Positions 49,039 to 57,141 of a stretch of 57,141 nt of DNA are shown here, piece by piece; position 1 is the first letter of the stretch, and each line of letters opens with the position of its first letter. Below the pieces are notes generated by a model. The model ran no database searches and was not told where the DNA came from. It saw nothing but the letters and a program-made list of their open reading frames with translations. Source of the DNA: an uncultured Blastocatellia bacterium (lineage in GTDB: Bacteria; Acidobacteriota; Blastocatellia; HR10); NCBI GenBank assembly GCA_937934295.1, contig CALHAI010000020.1, positions 1 to 57,141 on the forward strand, read 5' to 3'. The position numbers and the translations under genes are program-made.

Positions 49039-49479
49039 TCACAAGGAGCGCGAGAAGTCGCTCGCTTCGCTGAATTGAGGGGGGATGACGACTGCACCTT
49101 GGCGATTCACGTATCCCCATTTCCCCCCGAGTTTCACCCGCGCCAGACCTTGCGAGAAATCCCCGGCCTCCTCAAATTGCGGGTTGATGAGGAAGCGCCC
49201 CGTTCGATCCACATATCCCCATTTCCCCCCTGCTTTGACGCGAGCGAGGCCTTCGGAGAAATCGCCCGCTTCCTCAAACTGCGGATTGATCACGATCCGC
49301 CCTGTTCGATCAATATAGCCCCATTTGCCGGTGAGCTTGACGCGCGCCATCCCGGGCGGCGCGGCACGCTGTTGGACGAGCCGCGCTTCGATCCCTGCTC
49401 GAGTGAAGACTACGACTATCGCCAGTGCCGCAAGGAGCACTCCGCTCCCGAAGACAATCACCGGACACCTCGTTCGCAT
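49039..49479 (-). CDS. WG-repeat protein with N-terminal membrane anchor
   Basis: A 146-residue protein. ATG 49479 is preferred over the ATG five codons upstream because GGAGGGACGAAGT then precedes it. A membrane segment at about 8-27 (VIFGSGVLLAALAIVVVF-like) is followed by three full WG repeats of about 34 residues (KWGYIDRTGRIVINPQFEEA, then KWGYVDRTGRFLINPQFEEA, then KWGYVNRQGAVVIPPQFSEA). A fourth repeat is cut short: the protein ends at FSRSL. WG (KWG) repeat proteins are exported and of unknown function. The abrupt end in mid-repeat may reflect truncation. Confidence 0.8.
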   Translation of the reverse strand: MRTRCPVIVFGSGVLLAALAIVVVFTRAGIEARLVQQRAAPPGMARVKLTGKWGYIDRTGRIVINPQFEEAGDFSEGLARVKAGGKWGYVDRTGRFLINPQFEEAGDFSQGLARVKLGGKWGYVNRQGAVVIPPQFSEASDFSRSL

Positions 49480-49619
49480 ACTTCGTCCCTCCACATGGCC
49501 ATAGGTGCAATGCGCACCCTGTCAAGAGGTCGAAATTGTAGTCACAGCATCGTCGGCGAGACAACGGTGGACGTGAGGACGGGTACTCTCTTTCCTGACA
49601 GGAGCCGCGCGGGTGCGCA

Positions 49620-51904
<2,285 letters not shown>

Positions 51905-51908
<4 letters not shown>

Positions 51909-53548
51909 CCCTTCCCTCCTTTCGATCGGCGGCCGATCCCTTGTTCGGCGAGCGGTTGAGAGGCGGCCGCGCCGTTGAGGATCTGTTCGGCCACCGCTTG
52001 GTCAACATCCATGACGTGCGGGATGCCGCTGATGCGCGCCGCTTCTTCGGTGAGCGCCGCGATATCATCGCGGCTGATGTGGTCGAGGGCGAATTTTCGG
52101 CTCCCGCACATGAGTTGTCGCAGCCCTTGGGCCAGACGCTGCAGGTACGTATAGAGGCCGATGGCCCCCGGAGGGATGCGCTTGAAATCCGCTCCGAACC
52201 GCCGCTTGAGTTCCGGCGCCGTGATGAAGATCTCCTCCACGGTCTCGCCGAAGCGGGCGACGTAAACGGGGAGATCGCCCTCCTCGATGCGACGTCCGAT
52301 GGTCTTGCCCACCATTGCCGCCGCCAGCGGCGCGCGCGCCATGCCGATGAGTTTGAAATAGGGGGCGCCAAGAGCCAATCCCTTGAAGATCTGATCTTCG
52401 AACGCGAACCCTCCGGCGATCGCGATATCGGGGAGATATTCCCCGCGTTGTGCCAGTTGGTCGGCGTACCGATACAGCAGCGAGTGCAGCTCGACCGGCG
52501 GAATGCCCCATTCGTTCATCATGCGCCAGGGGCTCATGCCCGTGCCTCCCCCGGCGGCATCCACCGTGAGCAGATCAATGCCCGCAAGCGAAGAGAACTT
52601 CAACGCGCGCGCCAGATCGGCGGGCCGATAGGCACCTGTCTTCAGGAAGACGTACTTGGCCCCAGCGCGCCGCAGCTCTTCGACTCGCCGGAGGAAGCCC
52701 TCTTCATCCACCATGCCGACGCGCGAATGGCGCTCGAACTCGTGGAACGAGCCCCGCTGAAACGCTTCGATGACCTGTGGGTCCTCTGGATCTGGCAGCA
52801 CGATGTAACCCCGGCGCTTCAACAGCTGCGCCTTCGCCAAGTCCTTGATCTTCACCTCGCCGCCGATGTCCTTCGCCCCTTGCCCCCACTTCAGCTCAAC
52901 GGCCTCCACACCCAGTTCTGAGATGACGTATTCGTGCACACCGAGCCGCGTGTCCTCGACGTTCGCTTGCACGATGATCGCGCCGTATCCGTCCTGCTGC
53001 CACTCCTTGTAGAGCCTCACCCGACGGATCATCTCCGGGGAGCGCACGACGCGTCCATTCTTCAACTCTGCCTCTTCATCCATCCCGCAGACGTTCTCGC
53101 CAATAGTGAGCGGGATGCCCGCAATAGCCGCGCCGATGGCCAAACCTTCCCAGTTGTTCTTCGCGATGGCCGTTGAGCCCAATCCGGGGATGAGGATCGG
53201 GAGCTTCAGTTTGATCCCTTTATCCCGACCGATGCGTCGTTCCAGCGAGACGGCTGGGAAGATCGCGACATCGGGATCGGGGGGCACTCCCCAAGCTCCC
53301 ATGACCGTCCCGAGGATCGTGAAATGCGACAAATCCACCGGATACCGCTTCTCCGAGGCCGCCGTGATGATCCCGAACGGCTGCGGATAAATGACCTCGG
53401 CGCCGCGATAGGCCGATTTTCCGATCTCGCACATCCCAATGCAACCGTCCAGACACGTCACGCACATCCCGCTCAGGGAGACGATCGCTCCCTCCGTTCG
53501 ATTCTTCGTGAGCGTCGCTGCCGATGCGTTCAATCGCGAGAAGCTCAT
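51905..53548 (-). CDS. FMN-binding glutamate-synthase-domain protein with N-terminal Cys cluster
   Basis: A 547-residue protein of the FMN-binding glutamate synthase family. ATG 53548 is chosen for AAGGAGGGAG directly upstream; the frame extends 76 codons further, in an alternative frame of the preceding gene. Residues 28-40 ([13 protein letters not shown]; Cys29, 32, 36, 40) would bind an extra Fe-S cluster. The GltB central/FMN barrel follows, with [52 protein letters not shown] and [20 protein letters not shown]. There is no N-terminal glutaminase domain and no GltD partner, so classical GOGAT activity is doubtful. It overlaps the Fe-S protein gene and malic enzyme gene by 4 nt each, so it probably forms a complex with the NuoEF-type proteins. 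Confidence 0.88.
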
Positions 53549-54264
53549 AGGCTCTCCCTCCTTCCTCTGAGGTCCGACGAATGAGGATCCGGCGTTCGCG
53601 GCTCCCTGACGCACGTCCCACATTCGCCGGCCGCTCCCATATAACAAGCGAGATCTCCGTACACAGGAGGGCACGTCGGCGCCGGCGTCACACACGCGCC
53701 ACAGACGATGCTTGTGGCCTCCGGCCCCTGGCAACGCAGCTCGCAGACTGGGCAGATGTAGAGGCATCCCCCACACCGGCGGCAGACATCCGAGGGCAGG
53801 TCAAATGGGGTCGTGATCCGGCGCCGGTATCCACGATTCACGAATCCGATGGCGTGAGCCATCATTTGTTCGGCGCACATGCGGACGCAAAGGCCGCAGA
53901 GGATGCATCGCTCATCGCGCACCGAAAAGCGCACGCGCTCGACCTGATGCGCGGCCGCCAGGTCCTGAATCCGTTTCGAACTCGGACAGATCGAAAGCAG
54001 CAGCTCGATCAACATCCGACGCGCGCGCAGAACGCGGGGCGAATGCGTGCGCACCCGCAATCCCTCTTGAACCGGATACGTGCACGCGGAGACGAGCCGA
54101 CCATCGCCTAATTCGACCACACAGAGGCGGCACGCCCCATAGGCGCTCAACCCCTGATGAAAACAGAGCGTGGGGATCTCGATGCCCAGATGCTGGGCCG
54201 CCTCCAGGAGGGTCGTCCCCTCCTCGAGGTCCACTTCGATGCCGTTGAGAGAGAGGCGCGTCAT
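53545..54264 (-). CDS. NuoG/HoxU-like iron-sulphur protein
   Basis: A 239-residue electron-transfer subunit. ATG 54264 overlaps the NuoF-like stop (ATGA). The N-terminal plant-type [2Fe-2S] domain has Cys34, 45, 48 and 61. The His-Cys3 [4Fe-4S] site found in NuoG and HydA (HxxxCxxCxxxxxC) is missing (LLLSICPSSKRIQDL). Two [4Fe-4S] ferredoxin sites follow at Cys120/123/126/130 and Cys161/164/167/171. A further Cys-rich tail (Cys174, 178, 188, 191, 198, 207, 215, 218) is not part of HoxU and could bind one more metal or cluster. It would link NuoF to the FMN protein encoded next. Confidence 0.88.
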   Translation of the reverse strand: MTRLSLNGIEVDLEEGTTLLEAAQHLGIEIPTLCFHQGLSAYGACRLCVVELGDGRLVSACTYPVQEGLRVRTHSPRVLRARRMLIELLLSICPSSKRIQDLAAAHQVERVRFSVRDERCILCGLCVRMCAEQMMAHAIGFVNRGYRRRITTPFDLPSDVCRRCGGCLYICPVCELRCQGPEATSIVCGACVTPAPTCPPVYGDLACYMGAAGECGTCVREPRTPDPHSSDLRGRRESL

Positions 54265-56108
54265 ACGATCTCGACGGCTCCGAATTGACAGACTTCGTGA
54301 CAGATGCCGCACTTGATGCAGCGCTCCTGATCAATGACGTGAGGCTGCTTGAGCTGACCGCGAATGGCTTGCTGCGGACACGGCTGCAGGCAGGCCAGAC
54401 ATCCCGTGCACCGCTCGGCATTGATCACGTAGCGGATGAGCGCCTTACAAACGCCGGCCGGACAACGCCGCTCTCGGATGTGCGCTTCGTACTCGGGACG
54501 GAAGTAGCGGAGCGTTGTGAGCACAGGATTCGGCGCCGTTTGTCCGAGCCCACACAGCGACGTCTGCTTCACCACTTGGGCCAGCTCTTCCAGCAACTCC
54601 AGATCGAGCTCCGTCGCCCGCCCTTCGCAGATCGCCGTGAGCAACTCGTACATGCGGTTGGTCCCCTCGCGACAGGGGAGGCATTTCCCGCAGGATTCAT
54701 CGCGCAAGAAGTCCATGAAGTATCGCGCGACATCTACCATGCACGTCCGATCGTCCATGACGATCAAGCCGCCCGAGCCCATCATCGCGCCCGCCTCGGT
54801 CAGGCTCTCGTAATCGATCGGGAGATCGAAGAGCGTCTTGGGGAGACAGCCCCCCGACGGCCCACCGATCTGCACGGCCTTGATCGCTCGTGGCGGCGGC
54901 GCTCCGCCACCGATCTCCTCGATGAGTTCTCGCAGCGTCATCCCCATTGGGATCTCGACAAGCCCTGTATTCGTGACCTTGCCCACGAGCGAGAAGATCT
55001 TCGTCCCTTTGCTCGTCGCGGTTCCCAGACTCGCGAACCACTCGGGGCCACGCTCGAGGATGATGGGGACGTTGGCCCATGTCTCGACATTGTTGATGAC
55101 GGTCGGATACCCCCATACGCCTCGTTGCACCGGATAAGGCGGGCGCTGACGCGGTTCGCTCACCCTCCCCTCGACAGCGGCGATCAAGGCCGTCTCCTCT
55201 CCGGCGACGAAAGCGCCGGCGCCGCGCACGATCTCGATGTCGAAGGAGAAGGGGGAGTCGAAGATCTCCTTGCCGAGGAATCCGGAGTCGCGGGCTTGGG
55301 CGAGCGCGATCTCCAGCGTTTGGACGGCCAGGGGATATTCCTCGCGCACGTAGATGATCCCTTGCGTGGCGCCGACGGCGTAGGCGCCGATGATCATCCC
55401 CTCGATGACGCTGTGCGGATTACCCTCGAGCACACTGCGGTCCATGAAGGCGCCGGGATCACCCTCGTCTCCGTTGCAGATCACATACTTGCGCGAGCCG
55501 GGAGCCGCGCGCGCCATCCGCCATTTCTTCCCGGTCGGGAATCCGGCCCCTCCACGTCCTCGAAGTCCGGAGCGCTCGATGAGCTCGATCACTGCCTCCG
55601 GCGTCAGGCGCGTCAAAGCTGTGCCGAGAGCTTGATATCCCCCAAGCGCGATGTAGTCGCGGATGTCGGTCGGGTCAAGGAGGCCGTTGAAGCGCAGCAC
55701 AAGACGATGCTGCCGCTGGTAGAAGGGGATCTCCTGCTCCCGCCGCGCGCGCTTTCCCGTCCTCGGGTCCTGAGCCAGCAGCCGATCGATCACGGTGCCG
55801 CGCGCAAGCGTCTCCGTGACGATCGCGCGCACATCATCAGCTTCAACACCTTGGTAGAAGACCTCCTGCGGGGCGAGCGAGACCAAAGGGCCACGTTCGC
55901 ACAATCCGTGGCATCCGGTGAATTTCACGTCCACCGCTTCGGTCAGCCCCATTTCCTGCAGGAGGGTTTTGAAGCGAGCCAGGACCTCTTCACTGCCACG
56001 AGCGCGGCAACCGGTCCCTCCGCACACGCGCACACATGGGCGGTGATCGCGCGCTGCGCGAAGCTCTTCCGCGAGCGCCCTCAGCTGCTCCAGCGTGCGG
56101 ATCTTCAT
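54261..56108 (-). CDS. nuoF: NuoF/HoxF-type NAD(P)H-oxidising flavoprotein with extra ferredoxin domain
   Basis: A 615-residue NuoF-type subunit with three parts. The first is an N-terminal thioredoxin-like [2Fe-2S] domain (Cys25, 29/34, 66, 70). The second is the NuoF core: the FMN/NAD site GLRGRGGAGFPTGKKW (181-196), CNGDEGDPGAFMDRS, an SLBB domain at about 365-425 and a [4Fe-4S] site at Cys473/476/479/519. The third is a C-terminal 2[4Fe-4S] ferredoxin (Cys567/570/573/577 and 597/600/603/607). This layout is that of HydB/HndC and other bifurcating-type NuoF proteins rather than complex I NuoF. It overlaps its neighbours on both sides by 4 nt. It would exchange electrons between NAD(P)H and ferredoxin-like centres. 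Confidence 0.93.
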   Translation of the reverse strand: MKIRTLEQLRALAEELRAARDHRPCVRVCGGTGCRARGSEEVLARFKTLLQEMGLTEAVDVKFTGCHGLCERGPLVSLAPQEVFYQGVEADDVRAIVTETLARGTVIDRLLAQDPRTGKRARREQEIPFYQRQHRLVLRFNGLLDPTDIRDYIALGGYQALGTALTRLTPEAVIELIERSGLRGRGGAGFPTGKKWRMARAAPGSRKYVICNGDEGDPGAFMDRSVLEGNPHSVIEGMIIGAYAVGATQGIIYVREEYPLAVQTLEIALAQARDSGFLGKEIFDSPFSFDIEIVRGAGAFVAGEETALIAAVEGRVSEPRQRPPYPVQRGVWGYPTVINNVETWANVPIILERGPEWFASLGTATSKGTKIFSLVGKVTNTGLVEIPMGMTLRELIEEIGGGAPPPRAIKAVQIGGPSGGCLPKTLFDLPIDYESLTEAGAMMGSGGLIVMDDRTCMVDVARYFMDFLRDESCGKCLPCREGTNRMYELLTAICEGRATELDLELLEELAQVVKQTSLCGLGQTAPNPVLTTLRYFRPEYEAHIRERRCPAGVCKALIRYVINAERCTGCLACLQPCPQQAIRGQLKQPHVIDQERCIKCGICHEVCQFGAVEIV

Positions 56109-56581
56109 CGGGCGACCTCCGCGGCCGGGCGGGCACGACGCAATCGGGCGAGCACCTGCGTCAGCTTCCGTTGCGTCATCTTCGGGTAGTAGCGTCCGTC
56201 AATGAGGACCAGTGGCGCTAAGGCGCATGCTCCGACGCATCGAACCGTCTCGAAAGAGAATTGCCCATCCGCTGTCATCTCCCCCTGGCGCACTCCCAGC
56301 TCTCGTTCCAAGGCCTCGACCAAGCGCGTCCCCCCCTTCAAGTGGCACGCCGTGCCCAAGCACACCCGGATGACATGCTCCCCCCGTGGAATAAGCGAGA
56401 AGCAGTTGTAGAAGGTCGCAATACTGTAGAGATCGATCAGGGGAATGCGCACGCGTGCCGCGACCTCAAGAAGCGCTTCTCGCGGCAAGTAATGGAAGCG
56501 TGCCTGAATGTCCTGTAAGATGGCGATCACATGTCGCCGCTCGGCCCCATATCGCTCGATGATGGCCTCGACTTCTCGCAT
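56105..56581 (-). CDS. nuoE: NuoE/HydC-type [2Fe-2S] subunit
   Basis: A 158-residue thioredoxin-like ferredoxin. ATG 56581 is preferred, with AGGGAGAGGG upstream. The N-terminal helices read EAIIERYGAERRHVIAILQD. The four cluster ligands are in VCLGTACHLKGG (two Cys) and VRCVGACALAPLVLID (two Cys), and the phrase DLYSIATFYNCFSLIPRG is standard NuoE. It is the first gene of the operon and pairs with the NuoF-type gene that overlaps its stop. Confidence 0.93.
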   Translation of the reverse strand: MREVEAIIERYGAERRHVIAILQDIQARFHYLPREALLEVAARVRIPLIDLYSIATFYNCFSLIPRGEHVIRVCLGTACHLKGGTRLVEALERELGVRQGEMTADGQFSFETVRCVGACALAPLVLIDGRYYPKMTQRKLTQVLARLRRARPAAEVAR

Positions 56582-57029
56582 ATCCCTCTCCCTGGCCCTG
56601 CATTTTGAGGGAAGCAAGGTCCGTGCCACAGGGCGTCACCGTTTCGGCCTTGAACTACAAGCGGTTAGAGCCCAGTCCCGGTGACGCGCTGCCCCTGGCT
56701 GCGGGAAACGGCCCGTCCCTGCGGGAAAAGCCGCAACCCCGCTCTTCAGATGGGGCTTGGAGAAGATCTACGTTCTCGACCAGAGATCGGGGATTTCTCC
56801 CCATCGAATTGGCCAAATGCCCCAGCTCATGGGCGTAGCTGCGGCGGCCCCAGTTCACCGCTCCCTCTCTAGATCCAGCGAGCTGAACGCATAAGGCGCT
56901 TTTGGCGCTTCGGCGATCGGAGAGAGGGGATTGGGCGAGCAGTGGAACGAGAGTTGCTTTGTAATCTTCTGCGGAAGAGCTGTGGGGCGACGCGCGCCTC
57001 CGCGCGAGTCGCTCGGGAAAGGAGGACTT
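56582..57029. other. Divergent intergenic region between nuoE and the citrate synthase gene
   Basis: 448 bases with no convincing gene on either strand. A 10-bp motif CTGCGGGAAA occurs twice about 20 nt apart near 56700-56735. No strong promoter match stands out for either side. The right end carries the SD AAAGGAGG of citrate synthase. Confidence 0.45.
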
Positions 57030-57141
57030 ATGGCGAAAGAGACGTTGACGGTGATCGACAATCGGACGGGGCGGAGCTATGAGATAGCGATTGAGGGGGG
57101 GGCGGTGCGGGCGATGGAGTTTCGGCGGGTGAAGGTGGGGG
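57030..57141 (+). CDS. gltA: Citrate synthase, N-terminal end (3' truncated by window edge)
   Basis: ATG 57030, with AAAGGAGG 5 nt upstream, opens a frame that runs off the window after 37 codons. The start MAKETLTVIDNRTGRSYEIA and following IEGGAVRAMEFRRVKV match the N-terminal beta-domain of type II citrate synthases ('DNRTGKSYELPIExGTIRA'). The enzyme condenses acetyl-CoA and oxaloacetate. It is divergent from the NuoEF-malic enzyme operon, linking that operon with central carbon flow. Confidence 0.85.
   Translation, partial: MAKETLTVIDNRTGRSYEIAIEGGAVRAMEFRRVKVG

Overview
This 57 kb window is a GC-rich bacterial chromosome segment, most likely from an Acidobacteriota member (Blastocatellia-like, possibly thermophilic). 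That assignment is inference. It rests on a VWA protein of the 'VWFA-related Acidobacterial' type, a 1295-residue Oar-type TonB receptor with an N-terminal carboxypeptidase-regulatory-like domain, remnants of PPC-domain secreted proteins, and a DNA polymerase I that has lost proofreading residues. There are no rRNA genes, CRISPR arrays, phages or intact insertion sequences. Four tRNA genes are present: two Glu, one Asp and one Val.

Layout. 1-765: the tail of a secreted protein, a decayed PPC fragment and an unexplained 343-base stretch. 766-5957: a leftward operon (alpha/beta hydrolase, acyl-CoA ligase, KAS III-like protein with Ser for Cys, MaoC hydratase, double-length TetR) with a clear promoter and a palindrome that may be its operator. 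6070-18442: ABC-class ATPase, DUF488, cysteine-less redoxin, malQ, polA, WD40, OmpA-like, VWA and sodium:solute symporter genes. 18698-20013: rpsU, then the wreckage of a metal/drug RND efflux operon. 20014-29306: DUF4198 protein, pyrG, TonB receptor, beta-lactamase-like hydrolase and a membrane acyltransferase. 29616-30043: two convergent tRNA-Glu genes.

30107-39998: a leftward block that reads as an energy module. Alanine dehydrogenase makes pyruvate, pyruvate:ferredoxin oxidoreductase makes acetyl-CoA, a CoA-transferase releases the acid, and a DHOD-like flavoprotein is fused to the block by overlap. Downstream lies a divergent cytochrome bd-superfamily oxidase whose large subunit carries a C-terminal haem-c domain. 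A Crp/Fnr regulator and a divergent radical SAM gene follow. 42554-48659: ResB with a small upstream gene, tRNA-Asp and tRNA-Val, an MBL-fold remnant, and a divergent NtrC-type regulator / GAF-PAS histidine kinase pair.

49039-57141: a WG-repeat protein, then a tightly overlapping leftward operon (NuoE, NuoF, a [2Fe-2S]/[4Fe-4S] NuoG/HoxU-like protein, an FMN glutamate-synthase-domain protein with an N-terminal Cys cluster, and malic enzyme), with citrate synthase starting divergently at the right edge. This operon has the parts of a NAD(P)-linked, possibly electron-bifurcating flavoprotein complex without a hydrogenase or formate dehydrogenase module. It is the best candidate for an undescribed system here.

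Several genes (malQ, polA, the symporter, crp-like) lack a Shine-Dalgarno sequence and have a -10 box only 8-9 nt before the start codon, which suggests leaderless mRNAs.
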